Below, one piece after another: positions 34,110 to 43,100 of a stretch of 64,000 bases of DNA (positions are counted from its first letter, which is position 1; each line of letters opens with the position of its first letter). The DNA lies in contig JADKJL010000010.1 of assembly GCA_016721015.1 (NCBI GenBank), positions 1-64,000 of the forward strand, written 5' to 3'. Below the pieces are notes generated by a model. The model saw only the letters and a list, made by a program, of their open reading frames with translations, did not search any database and was not told the DNA's origin. The stretch comes from Lysobacterales bacterium. Its GTDB lineage: Bacteria; Pseudomonadota; Gammaproteobacteria; Xanthomonadales; Rhodanobacteraceae. The translations under genes and the position numbers were made by a program.

Positions 34110-35843
34110 ATGAAGAAGACTGGAGCATGGCTGGCGCGCTACGCGCTCGAACAACTCGGCATCCGCTACACCTTCGGCATTCCTGGCGTGCAGAACACCG
34201 AGTTGTATGACGAGCTCAACAATTCCGACAGCATCACGCCCCTTCTGGTCAGCCATGAAGGTGGCGGCGCGTTCATCGCCGATGGCCTGAGCCGCCTGTC
34301 CGACACGGTCGGCACACTCGTCGTGGTGCCTGCCGCTGGCCTGACTCATGCGTCGAGCGGCATCGGCGAAGCCTTCCTCGATGGCGTGCCGATGCTGGTG
34401 ATCTGCGGCGGCATTCGCACCGACATCCCGTGGAAATACCAGTTGCACGAAATGGATCTGCATCAGTTCATGCGCGGCATCACCAAGGCCACCTACATGA
34501 TCGAGCGCCAGGAACAGATCGTGCCGATGATCTTCGATGCCTATCGCACCGCGACCACTGGTGAACCGGGCCCGGTGTTCATCGAGCTGCCCGCCAACCT
34601 GCAGATGTTTGCCGCCGAAGTCGGCGACCTGCCGACCTGGCAGGCTCCGACGCTGCCGGCTCCGGCCAGCGCCAGCCTGATCGATGCGGCCGTCGCCCTG
34701 CTGCGTGACGCCAAGCATCCGTGCCTGTTTGTCGGCTGGGGGACGCGCGATTGCCTGGCCGAACTGACCGCCCTCGCCGAACACCTGCAGGCCCCCGTGG
34801 CAACCACCTTGCAGGGTTTCTCGATGTTGCCGGCCAGCCATCCCCTGCATGTCGGTTTTGGTTTCGGCGAGGCCGCTGTACCGGCGGCACGCGCGGCATT
34901 TTCCAACTGTGACGTGATGCTTGCGATCGGCACGCGCTTCGCCGAGATCGCCACCGGCAGTTATGGTGTCAGCGTTCCCGAACGATTGATCCATATCGAT
35001 ATCAATCCAAAAGTGTTCAACGCCAATTTCCCGGCCAAGGTCGCCATTGAAGGCGACGCCCGCGTGGTACTGCCGCAGTTGCTTGCCGCCCTGCGCAAGG
35101 GGATGCCAGCTGCGCCAATCAACAGCGCCCTGCAGGCGAAGATCGCCGCAGACAAGAAGGCCTATCGGCAACTTTGGTACGACCATGACAGCAAGGGCAG
35201 GGTCAATCCGGCGCGCTTCTTCGATGCGTTGCGCGCGGCCAATCCGGCTGAGGCCGTCACCGTTGTCGACGATGGCAACCATACCTACCTGGTCGCCGAA
35301 TTGATGCCGATCCTGAGCGCGCGATCGGCGATCGTGCCAACCGATTTCAACGCGATGGGTTATGCGGTGCCGGCCGCGATCGGCGCCAAGCTGGCCCGAC
35401 CCGATGTGCCGGTTAACTGCATCATCGGTGATGGCGGCTTTCGCATGACCTGCATGGAAATCATCACCGCCACACAGAATCGCCTCGGCATCGTCTACTA
35501 CGTGTTCTGCGACGGTGAGTTGTCGCAGATCGCCCAGGCCCAGGAAATCCCCTACAACCGCAAACCTTGCACGATCCTCGCCCCGGTCCAGATCGACGGG
35601 GTCGCCCACGCCGTCGGCGCGGCCTACTTCAAGATCACCAGCGATGCGGATCTGCAAAGTCAGATCGCCGCCGCCAATGCGATCGCCACGAGCGGCCAGC
35701 CGGCAATCGTCGAAGTCGCCATCGACTACAGCAAACGCACGGCCTTCACCGAAGGCGTGGTCAAGACCAACTTCAAGCGCTTCACCCTCGCCCAGAAGGC
35801 CCGCGCGATCGGTCGCGTACTCGTGCGCAAGATCACCGGTTGA
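34110..35843 (+). CDS. Thiamine-diphosphate-dependent enzyme, acetolactate-synthase superfamily
   Basis: This 577-residue enzyme has the three-domain layout of the pyruvate oxidase/acetolactate synthase family. The catalytic Glu is in LLVSHEGGGAFIADG (near residue 51). The cofactor motif GDGGFRMTCMEIITA (about 436-450) ends in CDGELSQ instead of the usual NN pair. It may cleave a 2-oxo acid, a 2-hydroxyacyl-CoA or a cyclic diketone; the sequence does not decide. Its operon partners (FAD dehydrogenase, phosphotransacetylase fusion, acetate kinase) suggest that the C-C cleavage product is taken to acyl-phosphate and ATP. Confidence 0.85.
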   Translation: MKKTGAWLARYALEQLGIRYTFGIPGVQNTELYDELNNSDSITPLLVSHEGGGAFIADGLSRLSDTVGTLVVVPAAGLTHASSGIGEAFLDGVPMLVICGGIRTDIPWKYQLHEMDLHQFMRGITKATYMIERQEQIVPMIFDAYRTATTGEPGPVFIELPANLQMFAAEVGDLPTWQAPTLPAPASASLIDAAVALLRDAKHPCLFVGWGTRDCLAELTALAEHLQAPVATTLQGFSMLPASHPLHVGFGFGEAAVPAARAAFSNCDVMLAIGTRFAEIATGSYGVSVPERLIHIDINPKVFNANFPAKVAIEGDARVVLPQLLAALRKGMPAAPINSALQAKIAADKKAYRQLWYDHDSKGRVNPARFFDALRAANPAEAVTVVDDGNHTYLVAELMPILSARSAIVPTDFNAMGYAVPAAIGAKLARPDVPVNCIIGDGGFRMTCMEIITATQNRLGIVYYVFCDGELSQIAQAQEIPYNRKPCTILAPVQIDGVAHAVGAAYFKITSDADLQSQIAAANAIATSGQPAIVEVAIDYSKRTAFTEGVVKTNFKRFTLAQKARAIGRVLVRKITG

Positions 35844-35866
35844 GCGTCACATCGACGCGTCTCTAA

Positions 35867-36560
35867 GTGAGCCGATCCAGCCGGGGTTGGAATGCGATGG
35901 CGAACGACGAGGTAGGTTCATTGGCCATCGACGTCGACGGTTCGGTATATGTTGGTGGATTTTTTGGATCTATAGGTGGAGCGAATCGCACCAGCCTCGC
36001 AAAGCTATCGGGTACGAATGGGGCAGCGGATGCCATCTGGAGTCCATTTGGTTGTGCCGTCACTTCATTGATTCTGGATGGGAATGGGGCGCTCTTCACG
36101 GATGGGTGGTGCACGCAAAAGATCTCTACCACCGGCGCTGGCGCTAGAATCGGTTGGAATCCCCTCCCGAATGGCGAAGTCACCGCGCTCGCCCTGGACG
36201 CCAGCGGCAGTGTTTATCTTGGTGGAAGCTTCACCGTCGTGGCCGGGCAACCGCGCAGCGGCTTGGCGGCTGTGCCGCCCAACTTATGCCAAAAGCGGCG
36301 CTCTCCACTCATCAACAACGCTGCATGGGACGTTACTGCTGGAATTGTCCCTCGGCGGAATGCTTGCGGCTCCATTTTCGTAACCAGAATTGAATAGCGC
36401 CGCATCCTGCCCAATAGCCTCGATATCACCTACCCGGAATTCGGCGCGCTGCCAACAGTGACAGCACGCTATTCCGCATCGGCGGCTTCGCTTCCGGTTC
36501 GACCGCCGCGTTGGCTGACACCCAGCTGTGGCAATTGAACCGGCAATCGTCACTGGTTCA
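35867..36560 (+). pseudogene. remnant of a delta-60-type beta-propeller repeat protein
   Basis: An open frame at 35867-36397 encodes about three repeat units such as EVTALALDASGSVYLGGSF and EVGSLAIDVDGSVYVGGFF, typical of delta-60/beta-propeller outer proteins. There is no signal peptide or start region of such a protein. After the stop near 36397, another frame continues with family-like sequence (DSTLFRIGGFASGSTAALAD, about 36460-36520). Base composition is lower in GC than the neighbours. I read it as a decayed fragment of a large secreted protein. Confidence 0.6.
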
Positions 36561-36699
36561 CTGCCGCGAAACCAGTCTAAAACTTGTGTGTGAAGTTCGG
36601 CATCTTGCGCAGGTCATGCCGGAGCTGTGCAAGGCTCACTTCGTTTCGCCGTCGCCTGCCTGGACAACGGCGACGGCCACGAAATGGCCACGGGGGAAT

Positions 36700-36776
36700 T
36701 GGCGCGCCCGGAGGGATTCGAACCCCCGACCACCGCCTTCGGAGGGCGGTACTCTATCCAGCTGAGCTACGGGCGC
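36700..36776 (-). tRNA. tRNA-Arg (anticodon CCG)
   Basis: This 77-base tRNA on the minus strand has acceptor stem GCGCCCG/CGGGCGC, a D-arm with AGCTCAGCTGGATAGAGT, anticodon stem-loop CCGCC-CTCCGAA-GGCGG (anticodon CCG), a T-arm with GGTTCGAATCC, and encoded CCA at 36700-36702. It reads CGG codons, which fits the high-GC genome. Confidence 0.97.
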
Positions 36777-36926
36777 GTATTGGCAAGGCGGGTGGCGGCT
36801 ACAGGATGCGCGAAGACTCGATCTGCAAAGGCCGCGGCAGATTATACCCCAGCCGCATGCGCATCCCGCCAATCCGGGGCATCACGTCGAGCGCGCTGCC
36901 AATTCCGCAATTGACATGACATCGGC

Positions 36927-38246
36927 TCAGGCGATATCGCGAACCGTCGACCCAGCATCGGGGCCGTGGGGTTCCACATCCGGTCCGGCGTCCAGCTCGG
37001 CATGGAAGGTGTCGCGATCGAGCTCGCGCTCCCAGTGCGAAACGACGATTGTCGCGACACCGTTGCCGACGAGGTTGGTCAATGCCCGTGCCTCGCTCAT
37101 GAAACGATCGATGCCGAGGATCAGGGCGAGGCCGGCGACCGGCACGTCAGGTACCACGGCGAGCGTGGCGGCGAGGGTGATGAATCCGGCACCGGTGACG
37201 CCTGAAGCACCTTTCGAGGTCAGCATGGCGACCGCGAGCAGGCTCAGTTCCTGGGTCAGGCTGAGATCGACGTTGAGGGCCTGGGCGATGAAGATCGCGG
37301 CCATGGTCAGGTAGATATTGGTGCCATCGAGATTGAATGAGTAGCCGCTCGGGATCACCAGGCCTACCACCGATTTGGAGCAGCCGAGACGCTCGAGTTT
37401 TTCCATCATCGGCACCAGCGCCGATTCCGAGGATGAGGTGCCTAGGACGAGAAACAACTCGTCGCGGATGTAGCGGATAAATTTGAAGATACTGAAATCG
37501 CACAGGCGCGCGATCGTGCCGAGCACGATCACCACGAACAGCACGCAAGTCAGGTAGAAGCTGCCCATCAGCTTGGCCAGCGGGCCGAGGCTGCCGATAC
37601 CGTACTTGCCGATCGTGAAGGCCATCGCGCCACCGGCACCAATCGGGGCGAGGCGCATGATCATGTTCATCATGCGGAAAAAGACTTTCGAGAGATCTTG
37701 CAGCAGAGTGAGGACGGGTTTTCCGCGCGCACCGAGTCCGATCAGGGCAAATCCGAACAGCAGACCGAGCAGGAGCACCTGCAACAGATCGCCATTGCCG
37801 CTGAAGGCATCGAGAAACGTCTTCGGAATGATGTCGAGCAGGAATTGCACGCCGCTGCGCTCGTGCGCCTGTTTTGCATAACTGGCGACCGCATCGACAT
37901 CGAGCGTCGCCGCATCGACATTGAAACCGGCGCCGGGCTTGAACGTGTTGACGACGATCAGGCCGATGATCAGGGCAAAGGTCGAAACCACCTCGAAGTA
38001 GAGGATGGCCTTGACCCCGACCCGGCCGACCTTCTTCACGTCCGAGACGCCAGCGATGCCGATGACGACGGTAAGAAAGATGATCGGGCCGATCAGCATC
38101 TTCATCAGCGCGATGAAGCCGTCGCCGAGCGGCTTGAGACGCACGCCGGTATCCGGGAAGAAGTGTCCGATCAATCCACCGATGAGGATCGCCGAGAGCA
38201 CCCACAGGTACAAGTATCGGTGCGGGCTGCCTGCCTTGTTGCGCAT
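36927..38246 (-). CDS. dctA: Dicarboxylate/amino acid:cation symporter (DAACS family)
   Basis: This 439-residue secondary transporter has about eight helices plus two re-entrant loops. Family motifs are present: GTSSSESALVPMM (re-entrant hairpin 1, serine-rich), GYSFNLDGTNIYLTMAAIFIAQA (cation/substrate site) and SKGASGVTGAGFITLAATL (hairpin 2). It probably takes up C4-dicarboxylates (DctA) or glutamate/aspartate (GltP-like). ATG 38246 fits the start of the cytosolic N-terminus; an upstream start at 38318 would add an unlikely Pro-rich tail. Confidence 0.9.
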   Translation of the reverse strand: MRNKAGSPHRYLYLWVLSAILIGGLIGHFFPDTGVRLKPLGDGFIALMKMLIGPIIFLTVVIGIAGVSDVKKVGRVGVKAILYFEVVSTFALIIGLIVVNTFKPGAGFNVDAATLDVDAVASYAKQAHERSGVQFLLDIIPKTFLDAFSGNGDLLQVLLLGLLFGFALIGLGARGKPVLTLLQDLSKVFFRMMNMIMRLAPIGAGGAMAFTIGKYGIGSLGPLAKLMGSFYLTCVLFVVIVLGTIARLCDFSIFKFIRYIRDELFLVLGTSSSESALVPMMEKLERLGCSKSVVGLVIPSGYSFNLDGTNIYLTMAAIFIAQALNVDLSLTQELSLLAVAMLTSKGASGVTGAGFITLAATLAVVPDVPVAGLALILGIDRFMSEARALTNLVGNGVATIVVSHWERELDRDTFHAELDAGPDVEPHGPDAGSTVRDIA

Positions 38247-38623
38247 GATTTTCACTGATTGGGGTGCTTGCCGTGGTGGATGAATCGGTCCGGGTGTTCT
38301 TGCCTCTGCCCCTGACATCTCATGCGGTGGCGGGAAATCGGTTTGCCTGCTCCTGCATTGCCGGCTTCATTTCGGGAATTGCCAATCAACAAACTGGTCG
38401 TTGCGATGCCGTTGGCACGGCGCGCCGGCCTGGCGACGGCGGCAGCCGCCGCATTTCCTGGCACCCCAATGGCAATACCGTCCACAGATTTCACGCTTCG
38501 CCCTTGCCACTCATCCGCGTCGCCGCCGGAATACTCGATTTAACAAATCCCTGAGAATTCAGACAGGCGCGGTGAACGTTGCGGGGATCATAAAGCGGTC
38601 ATCCTTCCCGTGGCGATCCTGTC
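38247..38623. other. divergent intergenic region
   Basis: These 377 bases between dctA and the PAP2 gene show no supported gene. They must hold the two divergent promoters. I saw no clear operator or RNA structure. Confidence 0.4.
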
Positions 38624-39250
38624 ATGCGCCCGTCTGCCCTCGTGCCCGCTCTATTCGCCTTGCTTGCCTGCTTCTCCGCACCGGTGCATGCCGGCGGGCC
38701 ATTCGGCATCGATCATCGGATTGCCTATGACGACACTGGCATCTGGAAGCGCTCATATCAGAAGGATCTCGCCTTCGGCATGGCGCTGACGACGGTCGGC
38801 GGTGCGTTGTTCATCGACAACGACACTCGCCTCGGGCGCACCTTCGACCAGTCGCTCGATTCGGTGCTGTTCACGGCGGCGGCAACCACGCTTGGAAAGT
38901 ACGCGTTCTCGCGCAAGCGACCGAATCAGACCGACGACCCGAACAGCTTCTTCTCTGGTCATGGCAACCAGAGTTTTCCGAGCGGCGAGGTGGGCGAGAT
39001 CAGTGCGATCGTGACCCCGTTCATTGCCGAATATGGCCATGATCATCCGGCTGTCTGGTTGCTCGCCGCCTTGCCCGCCTACGATGCCGTGGCCCGCGTG
39101 AAGACTCGTGGGCATTGGCAAAGCGACGTCCTTGCCGGTGCCGGCATCGGCGTCGGCCTCGGCATCATTGCGCATCGGCGCGAATCGCCTTTTTTTGCCG
39201 GCTATCTGCCGGGTGGCGGGGCGATGGTCGGTTACAAGACGAAATTTTGA
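38624..39250 (+). CDS. Exported PAP2-family phosphatase with altered motif 2
   Basis: This 208-residue protein has a Sec signal peptide (cleavage near PVHAGG, about residues 21-26) and a type 2 phosphatidic acid phosphatase domain. Motif 1 is KYAFSRKRPN (KX6RP, about 99-108) and motif 3 is RVKTRGHWQSDVLAG (His and Asp present, near 160). Motif 2 reads FPSGEVG, so the usual His of PSGH is Glu. It lies 55 bases before a two-component system, suggesting a joint role in envelope lipid modification. Whether it is active is open. Confidence 0.82.
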   Translation: MRPSALVPALFALLACFSAPVHAGGPFGIDHRIAYDDTGIWKRSYQKDLAFGMALTTVGGALFIDNDTRLGRTFDQSLDSVLFTAAATTLGKYAFSRKRPNQTDDPNSFFSGHGNQSFPSGEVGEISAIVTPFIAEYGHDHPAVWLLAALPAYDAVARVKTRGHWQSDVLAGAGIGVGLGIIAHRRESPFFAGYLPGGGAMVGYKTKF

Positions 39251-39305
39251 CGCGGTGCTCGACAGACTGCGGGCTCAATCATGATCCCGGGCCTGTCGAG
39301 TCACC

Positions 39306-40049
39306 ATGTCAGAACATCGACCCATCTCCCCCACTTCGCGTCCACGTGCCGGCGCAGCTGGCTGGGCGAACGGTTCGCTGAGGATCCTCATCATCGAGGA
39401 CGAGCGCGACATCGCCGCGAATATCTGGGATTTCCTCGAACGACGCGGCTATGTGGTCGATCATGTGGCCGATGGCGCCCACGGTCTGATGCGGGCGACG
39501 GAGGGTTGCTTCGATGTCGTCATCCTCGATCTCGGCCTGCCCGGACTCGACGGTCTCGACCTGTGCCGGCGCCTGCGCGAAGCCGGCCAAAGCGTGCCCG
39601 TGTTGATGCTGACCGCGCGCGATACGCTGGCCGACTGCCTGCGCGGTTTTGAACACGGCACCGACGATTATCTGGTCAAGCCTTTCGCAATGCGCGAGCT
39701 CGAGGTTCGCATCCGTGCGCTTCATCGTCGACGCCTGCCCCTGCAGGACGCGAGCCTGCATGTCGGCGACCTGAGTTATTCCCCCCGCTCCATGCTGGCC
39801 GAACGTGGCGGCCAATCCATCCCGTTGACCGTCGCCCAAGGCCGCATCCTCGGCTTGCTGATGCGCACGTCGCCGAACGTGATCCATCGTGAGGAGCTCG
39901 CCTTTCTTCTCTGGGGTGAGGAAGGCGGAAGCTTCGCAGCATTGCATACGCATATCTGCGCCTTGCGCGCGCTGATCGACCGCCCGTTCGACGACGAACT
40001 TCTGCAGACCGTGCACGGCATCGGCTATCGATTGATCGCGAATCGATGA
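39306..40049 (+). CDS. OmpR-family response regulator
   Basis: This 247-residue regulator has an extra N-terminal tail of about 25 residues, then a receiver domain (ILIIEDERD at 27-35; phospho-acceptor Asp in VILDLGLPG near 76; Thr/Lys in LTARD and VKPF). The C-terminal winged-helix domain includes SFAALHTHICALRALID. The tail contains several Pro/Arg and could be trimmed if translation starts later. The stop overlaps the histidine-kinase start by four bases. Confidence 0.92.
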   Translation: MSEHRPISPTSRPRAGAAGWANGSLRILIIEDERDIAANIWDFLERRGYVVDHVADGAHGLMRATEGCFDVVILDLGLPGLDGLDLCRRLREAGQSVPVLMLTARDTLADCLRGFEHGTDDYLVKPFAMRELEVRIRALHRRRLPLQDASLHVGDLSYSPRSMLAERGGQSIPLTVAQGRILGLLMRTSPNVIHREELAFLLWGEEGGSFAALHTHICALRALIDRPFDDELLQTVHGIGYRLIANR

Positions 40050-41284
40050 AGCGTTCGGGAACCTCGTTGCGTCGACGCGTCAGCCTGGCCTATGGCCTGC
40101 TCGGCGCGCTGCTCAGCCTGATGTTTGCCGGTGCCACCATCCTCATCACGGAACACTACGAGCAGGTTCTCCTTGATGGCATCCTCGGCGACGTCGCCGG
40201 GGATTTGCAATCACGCCATAAGGCTCTGCCCGAGCAGGCCTTGTCACTCCCACACACGCACATGCTCCGCGGCTACCTGCGCGATGACGATGGCAAGGGT
40301 ACGGTGCCCGCCATCTTGGCGGACTTGCCGCCGGGCATTCATGAACCCGAACTCGGCGAGGATCTGAGCCTGCGCGTGAGCGTGTTCGATCTCGGTCGCG
40401 AGCGCGTCTATCTCGTGATCAATCTTGCCGATATCGAGAATCTCGAAACCCATCTCGATCAGATCCTCGCCGTCATCGTGATCGCAGGAACCCTGATCGC
40501 CGCGTGGTTGGGCTGGTTGTTTGCTGGCAGGACCATCGCACCGGTGCGGCGTCTGGCCGAGGCGGTTGAAGCCCTGCCCGATCACGCCGAAGCCACCCAA
40601 TTGAGCTTGCTCACGGCCAACGACGAACTGGGTCGCCTGGCTGCGGCGATCGATGGTTATCAGGCACGGCTGATCGACGCCGAATCCCGCGAGCGCTCGT
40701 TCTTCGCCGATGCCAGCCACGAACTGCGCACGCCACTCGCCGTGGTTCTCGGCACGACGGAATTGCTGCTCGACGATGGCCGATCCGATGACATCCTGCA
40801 GCGCCGGCTGCAGCGTCTTGATCGCGGCGCACAAACCCTGGCCGATCTGCTCGAAGTCCTGCTCGGCCTCGCCCGCGGCAAGCTCGGCGCGGCCGCCCGC
40901 ATCGAGACGCAATCATGGCTCAGGCAGATCCTTGCCGATTTCGACAAAGGAGACAGCCTGCGCTTGCACATCGACGCGGATGCCGAATCGCTGCAACTGC
41001 TTCCGCGCGAAGCCGCGCTGGTCATCCGCGACATCGTGCGTCGTCTATTGCGCAGCTCATCCGAAAACGGACTCGAGATCACGGTCGGTTGCGGCGAAAT
41101 CTTGTTTCGTTGCACCGCCGATGTCTCGTCTGAATCCGCTCCGCATGCGATCGATGCTTCCGGTGATCGCAGTCTGGGTGCGACACTGAGCGGAAGACTG
41201 GCGACGCGGATGGCTTGGACTGTCGACGAGGGTCAACTGGAATCTGGCACGGTTCGCATCCGCCTGCCTCCTGCACCCGCTTGA
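40046..41284 (+). CDS. Membrane sensor histidine kinase with degenerate ATPase domain
   Basis: This 412-residue sensor has two membrane helices (about 13-35 and 143-163) enclosing a periplasmic domain, a HAMP-like linker, and a dimerisation domain with the H-box FFADASHELRTPLAV (His225). The following ATP-binding region (about 300-410) lacks a recognisable N-box Asn and the DxGxG loop; comparable positions read IVRRLLRSSSENG and ADVSSES. It may bind ATP poorly or act mainly as a phosphatase on the partner regulator. It is translationally coupled to the regulator. Confidence 0.88.
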   Translation: MKRSGTSLRRRVSLAYGLLGALLSLMFAGATILITEHYEQVLLDGILGDVAGDLQSRHKALPEQALSLPHTHMLRGYLRDDDGKGTVPAILADLPPGIHEPELGEDLSLRVSVFDLGRERVYLVINLADIENLETHLDQILAVIVIAGTLIAAWLGWLFAGRTIAPVRRLAEAVEALPDHAEATQLSLLTANDELGRLAAAIDGYQARLIDAESRERSFFADASHELRTPLAVVLGTTELLLDDGRSDDILQRRLQRLDRGAQTLADLLEVLLGLARGKLGAAARIETQSWLRQILADFDKGDSLRLHIDADAESLQLLPREAALVIRDIVRRLLRSSSENGLEITVGCGEILFRCTADVSSESAPHAIDASGDRSLGATLSGRLATRMAWTVDEGQLESGTVRIRLPPAPA

Positions 41285-41345
41285 TTCGATCCGCGTCACG
41301 CGTCCGTCCGCGTTTCACAGCGCCCACTATTTTCGGATCCCACGC

Positions 41346-42818
41346 ATGCGTTCCAGCTTCGCGCCATCGCTCGTGCAAACCTGCATCGTTGTCGTCCTGC
41401 TTGCCTTCGCCTTCCTCGGCACGCGGGCGATCTGGGATCCGGATGAGGGGCGCTATGCGAACGTCGCCCTGAACATGCTCGAGAGCGGCGACTGGGTGCA
41501 TCCGATGCGCAACGAGCATGTCGGCCACTGGACCAAGCCGCCACTGACCTACTGGGCGATCGCCGCAAGTGTCGCGGGCTTCGGCTACAACGCCTGGGCC
41601 GCACGGATTCCGTACGCATTGGCGTTTCTCTTTTGCGCATGGATGGTCTGGTTGATCGCGCGACGCCTGTTCCCCGGTTGTCAGAACAAGGCAGCGATCA
41701 TCTACGCAACGATGCTGTTGCCGTTCGGCGCGGCGCAGATGGTCACCACCGACTATCTGCTCGCCGCCGCGCTCAGTGGCGCGATGGCCGCGTGGATTGA
41801 ATCGCGCCATGTCGAAGCGGGCCATTCAGGTCGCTGGATCATGCTCATGTGGCTCGGATTCGGGCTCGGTTTTCTGGCCAAGGGTCCACCGGCCCTGCTG
41901 CCCTTGCTGGCGATCATCGCGAGCGTGCGTTGGCTGCCGCTTCAACGTGTGGCTTCCGTATTTCACTGGCGCGGCTTGCTCGTGTTCGCCGCCGTTGCCT
42001 TGCCCTGGTTTGTCATCGTGATCAACGACACGCCGGGTCTGCTCGATTATTTCCTCCACCGCGAAGTGGTCGAACGGGTCGCCTCGGATGATTTCGGCCG
42101 CCACGGCGAATGGTACGGCTGGCTGCAGATATATTTTCCAACCCTGCTCCTCGGCAGCCTGCCATGGACGTGGTTGTTGTGGCGCTGGTTGCGCAACCTG
42201 CCATCGGCACTGCGTGGCTGGCGCGATCCCGCCAGCCGCATGCAGGATGCGAGCGGCCTGATCCTGTTTCTCTGGATCGCGCTGCCACTGATGGTTTTCT
42301 GTCTTTCGCGTTCACGCCTGCCGCTTTACCTGTTGCCGCTGTTCACCCCGCTGGCCCTGGTCGTCGCGCGCCAGATGCGCATCGACGGGCGCGGGTTTCC
42401 GCGACCGCTCGTGCTTGGGGTGTGGCTGCTCTTCGTGCTGGGATTGCGACTGGCCGCGGCGTACTGGCCGACCCACAAGAATGCCGCGGACTGGGCCGAT
42501 GCGATCCGCACGCGTGTTCCGCACAAGGTTCATGAGGTCGCCTTTGTCGAGGACATGGCACGCTACGGCATCCATCTGCACCTCGGTGCCGCCGTCGACA
42601 AACTCTCGATCGAACCGCTGCTCGGCCACTCCTTTGATCCCGAGTACGACACCGACCTCGACAGCGAACTGGCCGACGACAAGAATGACGGCACGGTCTA
42701 CATCAGCAAGGAGAAAGCCTGGCCCAGAGTGCGTGAGGCGATCGAGGCGCGAGGTCGCCAGATCACGGTCTACGGCACGCCGTATCAGGAACGGGTGATC
42801 TTCGCCGTGAAGCCTTAG
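41346..42818 (+). CDS. Glycosyltransferase family 39 (ArnT-like) membrane protein
   Basis: This 490-residue multi-helix enzyme transfers a sugar from a polyprenyl-phosphate donor to an outside acceptor. The first periplasmic loop has the catalytic motif WDPDEGRYANVALNML (about residues 31-46), followed by WTKPPLTYW, as in ArnT-type GT39/GT83 proteins. It lies 61 bases after the two-component genes, so it may be a target operon member that modifies lipid A or another glycolipid. The acceptor and sugar are not determined. Confidence 0.88.
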   Translation: MRSSFAPSLVQTCIVVVLLAFAFLGTRAIWDPDEGRYANVALNMLESGDWVHPMRNEHVGHWTKPPLTYWAIAASVAGFGYNAWAARIPYALAFLFCAWMVWLIARRLFPGCQNKAAIIYATMLLPFGAAQMVTTDYLLAAALSGAMAAWIESRHVEAGHSGRWIMLMWLGFGLGFLAKGPPALLPLLAIIASVRWLPLQRVASVFHWRGLLVFAAVALPWFVIVINDTPGLLDYFLHREVVERVASDDFGRHGEWYGWLQIYFPTLLLGSLPWTWLLWRWLRNLPSALRGWRDPASRMQDASGLILFLWIALPLMVFCLSRSRLPLYLLPLFTPLALVVARQMRIDGRGFPRPLVLGVWLLFVLGLRLAAAYWPTHKNAADWADAIRTRVPHKVHEVAFVEDMARYGIHLHLGAAVDKLSIEPLLGHSFDPEYDTDLDSELADDKNDGTVYISKEKAWPRVREAIEARGRQITVYGTPYQERVIFAVKP

Positions 42819-42839
42819 CCGTAAGCGGGGGAGCCGATA

Positions 42840-43053
42840 GCGGTTAGCGGGAGATGCACTTGAGGCAAATGTATTGAGCAGCGAAAAATGTACGAGCGCC
42901 GGTGGCCTGCCGAAAGGCGCAATGCTCCTTCCGCTCACCGCTCACCGCTCACCGCTCACCGCTCACCGCTCACCGCTCACCGCTCACCGCTCACCGCTCA
43001 CCGCTCACCGCTCACCGCTCACCGCTCACCGCTAACGGCTACCCGCTAACCGC
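42840..43053. repeat. (GCTCACC)n tandem array flanked by 12-base inverted repeat
   Basis: A 7-base unit GCTCACC is repeated about 14 times between about 42933 and 43030. It is flanked by GCGGTTAGCGGG (42840-42851) and its exact reverse complement CCCGCTAACCGC (43042-43053). No gene is supported. The open frames inside simply follow the 7-base period. Confidence 0.85.
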
Positions 43054-43100
43054 GCCACTCGCGCTATCCTTGCAGACCTTGTCGCCCAGGGAGAACGCGC

